Positions 36,537-47,000 of a stretch of DNA of 64,000 nt are shown piece after piece. Position 1 is the stretch's first letter. Every line of letters begins with the position of its first letter. Where the stretch lies: contig CAJUHY010000008.1 of the NCBI GenBank assembly GCA_910585895.1, forward strand, positions 14,942 to 78,941, in the 5' to 3' direction. Position numbers and translations under genes: made by a program. This DNA comes from an uncultured Lachnospiraceae bacterium (lineage in GTDB: Bacteria > Bacillota > Clostridia > Lachnospirales > Lachnospiraceae). The notes beneath the pieces were generated by a model. The model saw nothing but the letters and a program-made list of their open reading frames with translations, was not told the DNA's origin and did no database searches.

Positions 36537-36566
36537 GGCTGCGGCGCTTTTTTTAGCGCCACAGCC
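36537..36566 (-). terminator. Terminator after the DUF4190 gene
   Basis: GGCTGCGGCGCT (36537-36548) and AGCGCCACAGCC (36555-36566) form a 12-bp stem with one mismatch; on the minus strand AAATTTTTTC follows. Confidence 0.8.
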
Positions 36567-36582
36567 CAATAAAACTCAAATC

Positions 36583-37245
36583 TCAATATGTTCGGTAACT
36601 GTCCATATTCTCAAGCTCCTGAATTATGTCATAATAATTCTGGTAATAACTTTCGGTAAACCCGGAACTGTTCATAACAATTGTAAATACTATGCTTATC
36701 ACCATCAGAATTAAGCCCACAGCAGAACAGATAATACCGGCAATCGCCATTCCCCTGCCGCTTCCTGCACCCTTGCTAATCTGCAGAATTCCCAGCACAA
36801 TTGACACAATCGCCAGCGGTGCGCATGGACAGCTGCAGCAGCAGGTAACGATGGAAAGGATACCGCAAATCAATGAGGCAATTCCGAATCCCTGCCCCTG
36901 CTCCTCATAGTTCGTATTATCCTGGTGATACACCGGTTCTGCATAGCCTGAACGTGGGGTCTGCTGGTTCTGGTCTCCATAATACTGATGATACCCTTGC
37001 TGCTGACCATAGCCTGACATCTGCCCACTGCAGCCCTGCTGCTGACCACTGGAATCTGACTGTTGTCCTCTGTATTCCGGCTGCTGTTGGTAATTCTGCA
37101 GCCCTGCCTGCGGCGGCTGGCTCACTTCCGGCTGCTGGGATGTATTCTTGTTCAAATCCACCTGCGGCGGCTGAGATACCTCCGGCGGCTGGCTGGAATC
37201 TGACTGTTGTCCACTACTTCCAAACACATTGTTATCTTCGCTCAT
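36583..37245 (-). CDS. DUF4190-like membrane protein with Q/P/G/S-rich N-terminus
   Basis: A 220-residue protein. Residues 1-115 are low-complexity, rich in Gln, Pro, Ser, Gly and Tyr, with repeats such as EVSQPPQ and QQQGC/QQQGYH. Two or three hydrophobic segments follow (IASLICGILSIVTCCCSCPC about 122-141, APLAIVSIVLGIL, MAIAGIICSAVGLILMVISI), the DUF4190 pattern. The N-terminus is probably a disordered cytoplasmic tail. A GGGAGG site lies before the ATG. Between typA and the sigma gene, with its own terminator. Role unknown. Confidence 0.78.
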   Translation of the reverse strand: MSEDNNVFGSSGQQSDSSQPPEVSQPPQVDLNKNTSQQPEVSQPPQAGLQNYQQQPEYRGQQSDSSGQQQGCSGQMSGYGQQQGYHQYYGDQNQQTPRSGYAEPVYHQDNTNYEEQGQGFGIASLICGILSIVTCCCSCPCAPLAIVSIVLGILQISKGAGSGRGMAIAGIICSAVGLILMVISIVFTIVMNSSGFTESYYQNYYDIIQELENMDSYRTY

Positions 37246-37341
37246 GTAAATCCTCCCACCTGTTGCTTCTTACGACTTCCATATAGTTACTGTAAACAAT
37301 TATAACAGACCTGATTTTATAATACAAGAGTAAACCGGGTC

Positions 37342-37370
37342 TTGCCAAATGCCGCCGCGGGCAGTATAAT
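37342..37370 (+). promoter_or_regulatory. typA promoter
   Basis: -35 TTGCCA (37342-37347), 17-nt spacer, -10 TATAAT (37365-37370), giving a leader of about 52 nt before typA. Confidence 0.7.
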
Positions 37371-37428
37371 ACGCTAGTGTGATAAATAATAGTAGCTATT
37401 TACTGATTTGAGAAAGAGGGATGTTTTT

Positions 37429-39258
37429 ATGAAAATGAAACGTGAAGATATACGCAACATCGCCATCATCGCCCATGTAGACCATGGCAAGACCACGCTG
37501 GTGGATGAACTGCTGAAACAAAGCGGCGTATTCCGTGCCAACCAGGAAGTACAGGAGCGCGTGATGGATTCCAATGATATTGAGCGGGAACGAGGAATCA
37601 CCATCCTCTCCAAAAATACCGCTGTATTTTATAAGGATACAAAAATCAACATTATCGACACTCCGGGACATGCAGACTTCGGCGGCGAGGTGGAGCGTGT
37701 GCTCAAAATGGTGAACGGTGTTGTACTCGTGGTGGATGCTTTCGAGGGAGCCATGCCGCAGACAAAATTCGTGCTGATGAAAGCCCTCGCCCTGGACCTC
37801 CCGGTGGTTGTGTGCATCAACAAGATTGACCGCCCGGAAGCACGCCCGGATGAAGTGATTGATGAGGTGCTCGAACTGTTCATGGATTTGGACGCCTCAG
37901 ACGAGCAGCTCGACTGCCCCTTTATCTATGCCTCAGCAAGAGACGGCTATGCCGTAAAAGATTTGAATGACGAGAAGAAAGATATGACGGCGTTGTTTGA
38001 GACTATTTTAGAATATATCCCCGCACCGGAGGGAGACCCGGACGCCAACACACAGGTGTTAATCAGCACCATCGACTACAATGAATATGTCGGACGTATC
38101 GGCGTGGGCAAAGTGGACAACGGCTGCCTGAAAATCAACCAGGACGCTGTAGTGGTAAATCACCATGAACCGGACAAGCTGCAGAAAGTGCGTATCAGCA
38201 AATTATATGAATTTGACGGACTGAACAAGGTGGACGTCACAGAAGCAAAAATCGGCTCTATCGTCGCTATCTCCGGCATCGCTGACATCCATATCGGAGA
38301 TACCATCTGCTCCCCGGAAAATCCGCAGGCCATTGACTTCCAGAAAATTTCTGAGCCTACTATTTCTATGAATTTTATCGTCAATGACAGCCCGCTCGCC
38401 GGGCAGGAAGGGAAATTTGTGACTTCCCGCCATATCCGTGACCGCCTGTTCCGCGAACTTAATACAGACGTCTCTCTGCGCGTGGAAGAGACAGACAGCC
38501 CGGACTGTCTGAAAGTATCGGGCAGAGGGGAACTGCATCTTTCCGTACTCATTGAAAATATGCGCCGGGAAGGCTATGAATTTGCTGTCAGCAAAGCAGA
38601 AGTGTTATACCATACAGATGAAAAAGGCAAGCGTTTAGAGCCCATGGAACTCGCCTATGTCGATGTACCGGATGAATTTACCGGCTCCGTCATTGAAAAG
38701 CTGAGCCAGCGCAAAGGAGAACTTCGCAATATGGGTCCCATCAGCGGCGGCTATACAAGGTTGGAGTTCAACATTCCCTCTCGGGGACTTATCGGCTACC
38801 GCAATGAATTTATGACAGATACAAAGGGAAACGGCATTATCAACACGATTTTCAACGGCTACGAGCCTTATAAAGGAGATATCGCTTACCGCAGACAAGG
38901 CTCACTCATTGCCTTTGAATCCGGCGAATCCGTCACCTATGGACTGTTCAGCGCCCAGGACCGCGGCGCTCTGTTTATCGGCGCCGGCGCCAAAGTCTAT
39001 GCCGGCATGGTCATCGGGCAGTGTGCCAAACCAGAAGACATTGAACTCAACGTGTGCAAGAAAAAGCACCTCACCAACACCCGTTCCTCGAGTGCAGATG
39101 AAGCGCTTACCTTGACGCCGCCCAAAATCCTCAGCCTGGAACAGGCATTGGAATTTATTGAGACAGATGAACTTCTGGAAGTCACGCCTAAGAGCCTGCG
39201 TATCCGCAAACGGATTCTGGACCCGACATTGCGTAAGCGGGCAGCTTTAAAGAAATAA
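37429..39258 (+). CDS. typA: Translational GTPase TypA/BipA
   Basis: TypA/BipA is a ribosome-binding GTPase that helps 50S assembly and stress adaptation. The 609-residue protein has G1 [13 protein letters not shown]2 in RERGITI, G3 [14 protein letters not shown] and G4 [13 protein letters not shown]-like domains III and V follow, then the BipA-specific C-terminal domain ([22 protein letters not shown]). The ATG at 37429 is preceded by AGAGGG; the ATG at 37408 is too far upstream of that site. One of few plus-strand genes, with its own promoter. Confidence 0.96.
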   Translation: MKMKREDIRNIAIIAHVDHGKTTLVDELLKQSGVFRANQEVQERVMDSNDIERERGITILSKNTAVFYKDTKINIIDTPGHADFGGEVERVLKMVNGVVLVVDAFEGAMPQTKFVLMKALALDLPVVVCINKIDRPEARPDEVIDEVLELFMDLDASDEQLDCPFIYASARDGYAVKDLNDEKKDMTALFETILEYIPAPEGDPDANTQVLISTIDYNEYVGRIGVGKVDNGCLKINQDAVVVNHHEPDKLQKVRISKLYEFDGLNKVDVTEAKIGSIVAISGIADIHIGDTICSPENPQAIDFQKISEPTISMNFIVNDSPLAGQEGKFVTSRHIRDRLFRELNTDVSLRVEETDSPDCLKVSGRGELHLSVLIENMRREGYEFAVSKAEVLYHTDEKGKRLEPMELAYVDVPDEFTGSVIEKLSQRKGELRNMGPISGGYTRLEFNIPSRGLIGYRNEFMTDTKGNGIINTIFNGYEPYKGDIAYRRQGSLIAFESGESVTYGLFSAQDRGALFIGAGAKVYAGMVIGQCAKPEDIELNVCKKKHLTNTRSSSADEALTLTPPKILSLEQALEFIETDELLEVTPKSLRIRKRILDPTLRKRAALKK

Positions 39259-39281
39259 ATTGCAGCGTTTCTAAGGCAATC

Positions 39282-40316
39282 TTAAAAGGTGGATTGCAGC
39301 GCTTCTAAAGCAATCGCTTCTAACTGCTCCTGCGATATCGTAAGCTCAATCTCAGCTTCTTTCTGCCTGGCTTGCAGTTCCTCATACGCCAGGCTGCTCT
39401 GAACACTGTCTTTCAGCAGCCCTTTCACTTCTTCAAAGGGCTGCACCGCCTGTTCAGACCTCTTAAGGCAGCGCATAGTTATCCAGTTTTCCCCTATCGC
39501 AAAAGGTTCGCACACCTCCCCTTGCTGCATGGCAGAGGCAGTCAGCCAACGCTGCATATATGCCCCGCTCTTTCCCTCCTGCATATTGAGGGACGACATT
39601 GTAAGCTGATAAAAATTTACTGTGGGATATTTCTCTGTAAGATACGGTAAATCCGTATGTTCCCTCAAGTCTTCTGCCACCTGTGCCATCTGTTCATCCT
39701 CCGCCTGTGCCGCCATCTCGGCAACCAGCATATCCACACTCACATCACTCGTATACTCCTGCTGGTTTTGCTCATAAATTGCCTGCAGTTCCTCATCCGA
39801 TATATCTTGTTCCCTTTTGAGAATCTCTGTCAGTTCATACTCTGCCTGGGTATAGACATAGTCATAATATTCACGGATGCCAAACGCGGTAATGCCATAG
39901 AAAGTCCCTCCCGACTCTTTTACTTCCTCACGTCTGGCGTTCTCCCCCTCCTGCTGTGCCGTCAGCGACAGGTAATCCAACTCTGCTGTCATACCTTTCT
40001 CCCTGGCAAGCTGAGCCACCGTTTTGTTAAAAGCCAACGTGTCCCTGGCAAGCTGCATAGCTTTATCCAATGGCCGTTCTCCGGATTCCCCTGTGACCCA
40101 GAAATCTTTGCTGTTGACTATATCCGTATCATACTGCTGCTTGATTTCATTCTGGCAGCTGCCGGCAATCATCTGATATTCTGCTTTCACGACAGGCTGT
40201 CCTGCAATTTCCATAACTACCTCGCTGTCCCCGACAGTCTTTGTGCCGCAGCCCATAGCTGCGGCACAAAAGACTGCCAGAATGCACAGGATATAATTGA
40301 TATACCTTTTTCGCAT
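39282..40316 (-). CDS. PrsA/SurA-like foldase lipoprotein
   Basis: A 344-residue exported lipoprotein. The signal has the lipobox AMGC (cleavage before Cys about 23). The N- and C-terminal helical parts resemble the SurA/PrsA chaperone shell; the middle (about 195-300, ISDEELQAIYEQNQQEYTSDVS onward) is where a parvulin domain would lie, but the canonical catalytic motif is not obvious. Spacing of 30 nt after the beta-helix gene indicates a shared operon with the two very large secreted enzymes, so it may help them fold outside the cell. A 23-bp near-duplicate straddles its 3' end (39259-39281, 39293-39315). Confidence 0.7.
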   Translation of the reverse strand: MRKRYINYILCILAVFCAAAMGCGTKTVGDSEVVMEIAGQPVVKAEYQMIAGSCQNEIKQQYDTDIVNSKDFWVTGESGERPLDKAMQLARDTLAFNKTVAQLAREKGMTAELDYLSLTAQQEGENARREEVKESGGTFYGITAFGIREYYDYVYTQAEYELTEILKREQDISDEELQAIYEQNQQEYTSDVSVDMLVAEMAAQAEDEQMAQVAEDLREHTDLPYLTEKYPTVNFYQLTMSSLNMQEGKSGAYMQRWLTASAMQQGEVCEPFAIGENWITMRCLKRSEQAVQPFEEVKGLLKDSVQSSLAYEELQARQKEAEIELTISQEQLEAIALEALQSTF

Positions 40317-40345
40317 ATTGGCTCTTTATTCCTTCCTCAAAAGCG

Positions 40346-43300
40346 TTATTTAATCTTTTTGCTGGTCATGACCTTGCTCCATGCACCGGTAAGCTTCGTG
40401 GACTTGCCGTTTACCTTTACAGTCTTATATGCACGGATACGTACGTAATATTTCTTACCCTTTTTCAGTTTTTTAAAGGTTGTGGTTGTGGTCTTTGCCT
40501 TTTTGATGTTCGCTTTCTTAACACCAGACTTAAATTTCTTATTCAGGCAGCACTGTACTTCGTATCCCGTTACTTTCGTATCCTTATTCCAAGTCACCTT
40601 AAGCTGCTTTTTGCCCGGTTTCAGCACTTTTACTTTAGCTTTGCCCGGATTAACCGTAACAGTAATATTTACCGCTTTCTGGTTATAATTCACTGTCCCG
40701 GAAGCTGTGATTGTGATGGCACAGGTCCCGATTCCAGTGACAGATACGTTGCCGTTCGCATCCGGCTTTGCCACCTTCTCATCAGAACTCTTATAAGTCA
40801 GCGTTCCATCTCCAACTGCAATCTTAGCGCCCAGGCTGAATGCTTTGTCGCCATACGCTTTGGTAACGCTAGTCTTGGTAACGCTGATTGTCTGGTCTTT
40901 CTTCTGGGCTGGCGGATTTGTGACTGGCGGTTTCTCCTCGGCTGGTTTCTGCGTCAATCCGTTCACTGCCGTCTTCAAATCAGCCAAAGCCTGGTCAACA
41001 GCAGCCTGCGTAGCCTGGTCTCCCAAATCCAACACCTCTTTTGCCGCCTGTAAAGCAGCCGTAAAACGCTTCCAGCTGACATCCGTGTAATCTCCCTTCT
41101 GCTTGGAAGCATGGGTTGTGTAATAAGCACGCAGCAGCCCTGTCTTACTAGCTTTCTTCGCCAGATTATTATATGCCGTGTTCAGCGCTTTGGCCGCATC
41201 ATCAATTTCTTTCTGCACTGCTGTCGGGGTCACGCGCACAACCCTGGCAGATTGATAAGCCGCCTGATAAGCCTCCCACAACGCGGTTGGGTAATCTTCC
41301 TGTCCATACTGCGGCTCTTGTGCAAGCGCAGCCTCTAATTTCGTGCGATTCAGCTTCGTAACTGTCTTCTGTGCCGGATAGAGCACAACGTCATCCGCAT
41401 AGACGGTTGCAATATTGCTGCTGAACGCAATGCTGACTTTATTGTAACCTTGTGTAGTAAACTCAAGCGTCACCTTATACCAGCCGGGATGGTCTGCATC
41501 CTGCTCTTCCGATGAGGCCGTGGCATTTCCCAACTTCGTATCATTCGTTTGTCCCGTAACATTGTGATGATGTTTGGCTTCCATTCCCACTTTGGAAGCA
41601 TCACTGGCACTGCTGCAGTACATCCACGCTTCCAGCACATAATCGGTATTCGGCTCTACCGAGATACCGCCAAGCTCTGAAAAAGCGGTCTCGCTGGCTG
41701 CATTGGCATAATTAATCTTCAGACTCTGGCTGCCGGTGCGCTTCTGCTCCGTAGAAGCTGTCACGGAAACTGCTTCTGGCCAATGTCCCCAATTATCCGT
41801 TCCGCTTTCAAAACCAGACTGTGCCGCTGTCAGCAGGTTGTCTGCTGCTCCGCCAACTCCGCCTTCTCCTGCCTTAACCATGTTCATGAGCACATGCTCC
41901 ATGCGGTATACCATGGCGCTTATCTGGATAGGATTGCTCTCCAAGGCCGTATTGGCAGCCTCAATCGCGCTCTCTAAATCCTGTACGCTTGCAGCTTCAA
42001 ATTTCGTCTTATCAACTCCCGCTGCCAAAGTTACCATTTCCTGCAGCCATGCTTTATCGTCTGCTGGCGCCTCAAAGCTGCCCTGGCGTGCTCCCTGATA
42101 CTCGAAAGCGCCGATATCAATTTTCTCAGCCGCAGTTGCCTCTGCACCTGCTTTGTATGGAACATCACTGCCCTTGTAGTCTTTATTTTCCAAAGTAATC
42201 TGCGTCTTATCGTCCGGCAGCTTTTCATCCGTCACCGCCTCAAAAGATTCATTGGGCACTGCCATGTAAGCCTCTCCGGCATCGATACAGGGAGAGGTCT
42301 CTGTCAATTCCAGACCTTCTGTCTTACCAATCGTGACTGTATTATCTGCAAATGTTCCGTCCGTACAATCCGTTACATCCGCAAATGCCGGGTCAGCTGC
42401 AATTCCTGTAGAATCTTCTTCCCAAGGATATGCTTTCTCTGCTCCGCCCCAGACACAGTTATTGCGGTAATGTACACCTTCATGATTGACAAATTCCTGG
42501 CTGTCTCCATAGAAAATGTTGTTGTAAATATCGGTTCCACTGGTCTTTGCCGTCGCAGACCCCGATATCCAGGAACCTTGTTTTACTGCCTGTATATTCT
42601 CATATTCATCATCCCAATACATGGTGTTGTTATACACCTGATGTCCGATACTTCCAGACTCGCCAACCCACAGTACGCGGGAACCGTCAAATCTGCCGTC
42701 ATTGACGCTGACATTATAACGTACTACAGAATTGATGGAATAATAAGGTCCCGGGCAAGCCATCCAGAAACCGCCTTTATTGTGATGGCTGTAGTTATAC
42801 TGGAATAACACATTCTGATTGCCATAATCGGAATCGAAAGCCATACCGTCCTGCGTGCTCTCTGTATAAGCCGCCTCGTTATTCTGGAATGTCACATTGT
42901 TACAGTCCCACGCCCAGATTGACGCATGTGCCGGATTCCTCGCATAATACCAATCCTCACTGGCTGCCTTGACCACCAGGTTATTCTCTGCCACGCCGCC
43001 GTCCGCATTGATTAATACAATTCCGTCTCCGGCAACATCGTGTACATAATTGTTCTTTACCTGAACATTCGGCCATCCTACCCACGGCTTGCTTCCTGCC
43101 TGCTGGCTTCCTGCGCCGCCGACCAGCTTACGTGCTGCCCAACAGCTCTCCATATAGATAGCTTCATGGCAGACTTTCTGTACCTGGTTACCATAAATCT
43201 TCAAATCCTTGAAATAAGATTCCGTCTTGCCGCCGGTTACCAGAACCATAATTCCGCCGGAACCTTTCTTGTGTCCTTCCGAACCGTTCTGGGACATATA

Positions 43301-44020
43301 TCCATTGACGTCATGAACATAGTTGTTTTGAATCGTAACGCCTTTCAATTCCCCGGCATCATGGTTCTCTACCAGAATACCAGTCAGCATATATTTACTC
43401 TGGTCAAATAATATCTTTCTTCCAGGGCTGTTGCTGTTGGAGTTGGTCTTGCCCTGTTTCCCCTCCAAATCTGCCTTATCACTCTCCCAGTTGGTCACTT
43501 CCAGATTCTCAATCGTAATATACTCAGAATTCTGAATATGAACGGCTGCCACATCTTCTTTATTAAGGCTGCTCCTGTCCATATTGTCAAGCCACTTGCT
43601 GCCTTTGCCGTTGATGACAGGATTTACACCCTCTCCATACTTGCCGATAACAACCGGGTTCTCCTCTGTTCCTTTGGCATTTTTTATCATCAGCTTCTGC
43701 TCATTCCAGGTACAGCCCGCTTTCAGCAGTACTTTGCCTCCTGCTGCAAGCCTCAAATCAGAAACTTTCTCAAAGGATTTCCAGGCTTTTTCTGCTGACT
43801 TTCCATCGTTGGCGTCATTTCCGTCAGCTGCGTCAATATAATATGTAGCATTATCTCCGGTTACAATCGCTTCTCCTGCCGCTCTGCTTTCTGCGGATGT
43901 CGTTTCTGTGCCTGCTTTCGCCGCATCCGCTGTCAGCGGACTTGCCATGCCCAAACTGGTCACGGCAAGAACTGCTGCCAGAAACAGGGAGATACCGGAT
44001 TTCCATTTCTTGTTACCCAT
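40346..44020 (-). CDS. Secreted parallel beta-helix protein with CBM, FIVAR and FN3-like modules
   Basis: A 1224-residue exported protein. Signal peptide 1-35 (ISLFLAAVLAVTSLGMASPL then ADAA). Residues about 55-560 form a right-handed parallel beta-helix, opening with YYIDAADGNDANDGKSAEKA and continuing with N-rich rungs (ITIENLEVTNW, VTIQNNYVHDV, VQVKNNYVHDVAGDGIV), the fold of polysaccharide lyases and several glycosidases. After it: helical FIVAR-type segment (about 645-715), a CBM4/9-like sandwich (about 725-880, YVLEAWMYCSS, KVSIAFSSN), two FIVAR repeats, an MBG/Ig-like domain and a basic FN3-like C-terminus shared with the enzyme upstream. GGAGG before ATG 44020 sets the start. The catalytic family could not be named; action on arabinogalactan side chains is inferred from the operon. 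Confidence 0.75.
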   Translation of the reverse strand: MGNKKWKSGISLFLAAVLAVTSLGMASPLTADAAKAGTETTSAESRAAGEAIVTGDNATYYIDAADGNDANDGKSAEKAWKSFEKVSDLRLAAGGKVLLKAGCTWNEQKLMIKNAKGTEENPVVIGKYGEGVNPVINGKGSKWLDNMDRSSLNKEDVAAVHIQNSEYITIENLEVTNWESDKADLEGKQGKTNSNSNSPGRKILFDQSKYMLTGILVENHDAGELKGVTIQNNYVHDVNGYMSQNGSEGHKKGSGGIMVLVTGGKTESYFKDLKIYGNQVQKVCHEAIYMESCWAARKLVGGAGSQQAGSKPWVGWPNVQVKNNYVHDVAGDGIVLINADGGVAENNLVVKAASEDWYYARNPAHASIWAWDCNNVTFQNNEAAYTESTQDGMAFDSDYGNQNVLFQYNYSHHNKGGFWMACPGPYYSINSVVRYNVSVNDGRFDGSRVLWVGESGSIGHQVYNNTMYWDDEYENIQAVKQGSWISGSATAKTSGTDIYNNIFYGDSQEFVNHEGVHYRNNCVWGGAEKAYPWEEDSTGIAADPAFADVTDCTDGTFADNTVTIGKTEGLELTETSPCIDAGEAYMAVPNESFEAVTDEKLPDDKTQITLENKDYKGSDVPYKAGAEATAAEKIDIGAFEYQGARQGSFEAPADDKAWLQEMVTLAAGVDKTKFEAASVQDLESAIEAANTALESNPIQISAMVYRMEHVLMNMVKAGEGGVGGAADNLLTAAQSGFESGTDNWGHWPEAVSVTASTEQKRTGSQSLKINYANAASETAFSELGGISVEPNTDYVLEAWMYCSSASDASKVGMEAKHHHNVTGQTNDTKLGNATASSEEQDADHPGWYKVTLEFTTQGYNKVSIAFSSNIATVYADDVVLYPAQKTVTKLNRTKLEAALAQEPQYGQEDYPTALWEAYQAAYQSARVVRVTPTAVQKEIDDAAKALNTAYNNLAKKASKTGLLRAYYTTHASKQKGDYTDVSWKRFTAALQAAKEVLDLGDQATQAAVDQALADLKTAVNGLTQKPAEEKPPVTNPPAQKKDQTISVTKTSVTKAYGDKAFSLGAKIAVGDGTLTYKSSDEKVAKPDANGNVSVTGIGTCAITITASGTVNYNQKAVNITVTVNPGKAKVKVLKPGKKQLKVTWNKDTKVTGYEVQCCLNKKFKSGVKKANIKKAKTTTTTFKKLKKGKKYYVRIRAYKTVKVNGKSTKLTGAWSKVMTSKKIK
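40350..40623 (-). repeat. Duplicated DNA segment for the C-terminal FN3-like domain (copy 1)
   Basis: This stretch, encoding KPGKKQLKVTWNKDTK to the end of the protein, is close to 90 percent identical at DNA level to 44105-44386, by eye. The partner copy ends the neighbouring GH30-GH43 gene. Confidence 0.7.
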
Positions 44021-44098
44021 ATCTGCCTCCATTATCTTATTCCTCCGCTTGCCTTCACTCTGCACAAGCTCATTCTCTGTATCAGATACACTTAGGTC

Positions 44099-47000
44099 TT
44101 ACTTTACCTTCTTGCTGGTCAGGACTTTGCTCCATGCACCGGTAAGCTTCTTACTCTTGCCGTTCACTTTCACAGTCTTGTATGCACGGACACGCACATA
44201 ATATTTCTTGCCCTTTTTCAGCTTCTTAAAGGTTGTGGACATAGTCTTTGCCTTCTTGATGTTCGCTTTCTTAACTCCAGATTTGAACTTCTTATTCAGG
44301 CAGCACTGCACTTCATATCCGCTGGCCTTCGTATCTTTCTTCCAAGTCACCTTAAGCTGCTTCTTACCCGGTTTCAGCTTGCTCAATACTGCCTTTTTCG
44401 GATTGACTGTCAAGGTCACCTTTGCTGTCTGGGACTTATAATTAGCTGTCTCCCCCGCTGTTACCGTGATGGTGCAGACGCCATATCCTTTGATGGTTAT
44501 CTTGCCTGTGTTTTTATCGCAATCTGCCACTTTCCTATCGGAACTTGCATAACTGAGCTTGCCATCCCCTGTACTAAGTTTTGCGCCCACACTGAACGCT
44601 TTGCTTCCGTATGTCTTGGTAATGCTGGCCTTGACACTGATTGCCTGATCTTTCTTCTGCGTAGTCGGCGTAGTAGGACCTGTCGGACCAGTTGGTCCCG
44701 GCTGCTGTTTTGCCGGCGTCAGCAAGTCAATCGCATCCTGTAAATCCTTCACGGCATCCTCCGCCTCTGCTTCGGTCAGCCCTTCTTTCCCTACAAGCGC
44801 CTTGGCAGCGGAAAGAACCTCCTGATAGTAAGTCCACATAGCATCCTTTTCATAATTGCCCGCATCAGAATCCGCAATGGCAATCTTTTCAATGGATGAC
44901 TGCAGATACTCTTTTGGAGTCTGCAGTGCACTCATGGCAGCCTGCAGTTCCAAAACTGCGGCTGCAATTTCTTCCTGCGTTGAAAGCACATACTTCTGTA
45001 CTTCCTTTGCTTTCTCCAATGCTTCCTGGAATTTCTCCCAGCTTGCATCCGTATAATTGCCTTTTTCTACGTTCTCTGCATTCCCGATAAGTTCCTCCAA
45101 AGCTGTTTTGTCTTCGCTTTCAAGGCTGCCCTGCTTCTCGTCCTGAATGACTGCAATCCAGCTCAATATCGGATCTGCTCCGCTTCCGGTGATACTCACT
45201 GTCACTTTGGCATTTTCTGTCAAGGTAAATCCTACGTTCTTCTGCAGCTTCTTGCTTCCTGCCACTTTAAACATATCGGAAGAAACGAGGTTTTTGCCGT
45301 TGGCGGTAACCACAATCTTTGTATTCCGGTCGCCGCTCCACCACTCATGGTAGCCGGTAGCCACTGTATAGGTTCCCTTCTCTAAAATAAATGCATAATC
45401 AATGGTACTGTTCTTGGTTGCCCAGTAACCCTTTGACCACATGTCATCGCCATCGCTCTTCACACCAAAATCATATGTTGTATCGTTGCTGTCAACTCCT
45501 TCTCCACCGTTATTTCCGGTATATCCTGCAAGGTTCTCTACAGAATATGGCTGATCCACATCTGCATTGCGCAGCTTATCTTCCAATTGATTCCTCAATA
45601 TATCATGGTACTGGGACTCTTCCGCTGCACAGTCAAAGAAATAGATAAGTTTCTCGTTCCACAAAGTCACCTTGTGGGTAATGGTACGCTCATGTTCCTT
45701 CGTGCCCTTAGTGTATTTCATCGTTCCCGACACGGTAATTTCACCTAAGGTCTTTTCTTCCGGCAACGCCTCTGTATCCCAATCAACAGTCGCCGTCGTC
45801 TCTGCCGTATCAGAAGCCAGTTTTATCTTAAGGGTGCCTGGCAGGTTAGTCTGCAGCTCTGCTACAGATTTTGCTGTCGTTGGCAGTTCGGTAACCACCT
45901 CATAAGGCTCGATGCTTTCAAAAATATTCATGTCCCAATCACTGTATTTCCTCAGCACAATCTCTCCATCATTTGTGAACTCGATGGGCAGCCATACATA
46001 TCTGGAATCGCGCAGACTGCCGCCCGCCCCAGGTCCTACGGAAATCTCAGGATTATACCAGCGGTCTCCCATGTAGATATACTGACCTTTCTCAGCATCC
46101 ACCGGAATCACGCATGTGCTCTGGGTAAAGTATGTGGTATTGGCATCTGTATCGGTACAGGGATCTCCCATCACGGTCCATGGTCCCAGAGGAGTGTCTG
46201 CCACCGCATACTGTGCCGCATTGGGCGACCAGCCGCTGCAGCCGGAAGTAATCAGGTAATATTTATTCTTGTATTTGAACATTGCCGGCGCTTCCCTGGA
46301 ACTGCCGATAAAGTTGACGGAAAAGTCTACATCGCGAATAGCTCCCTCATCATTAGTCTTGGCAATATTTGTGTAAGAGTCATTCAGTTTTGCAATATAC
46401 ATATTGGCATTACCATCTGAGGAATAAATCACATATGCCGTCCCATCATCATCCTTAAACAAGTTCATGTCACGCACATTTCCGTGCCCATCCGGGAAGC
46501 CCTGTTTTAATCCGTCCACATAATTGAGCAGATAGGAACCCTTCATCTGGAACGGTCCGAATGGGCTGGATGACACTGCCACGCCCGCCTTAGCCTTGGC
46601 ATAGTTGCCGCCGCTGCTTCCTGGAATCTGTCCGTCTGCATGGAACCAAATCACATACTGTTTTGTCTTTTCATTGTAAATCATCTTCGGACGTTCAATG
46701 ACACAGCCGGAATCCGTGGAATCATCGTCGGTCCAGATATCATTGTAAGCCGCTTTCTGCTCAGCCTCCGTCAGGTCTCCATATAAGTCTGTGAAATACT
46801 TATCCGTGGTAAATGTTTCCCAGTTAGGTACCGTGCGAAGCACACGTCCCATGTCTACCCAGTTTAATAAATCCTGAGAAATGTAGGCATGGACTCCCGG
46901 ACATGGGCGGTAGTCATTAGTCTTATCCTCGCCAATCCAATACCAGAATTCCTTCTCATCAGCTTCTATCTGTCCATTTCCATCGAAATCATAGCCCTGT

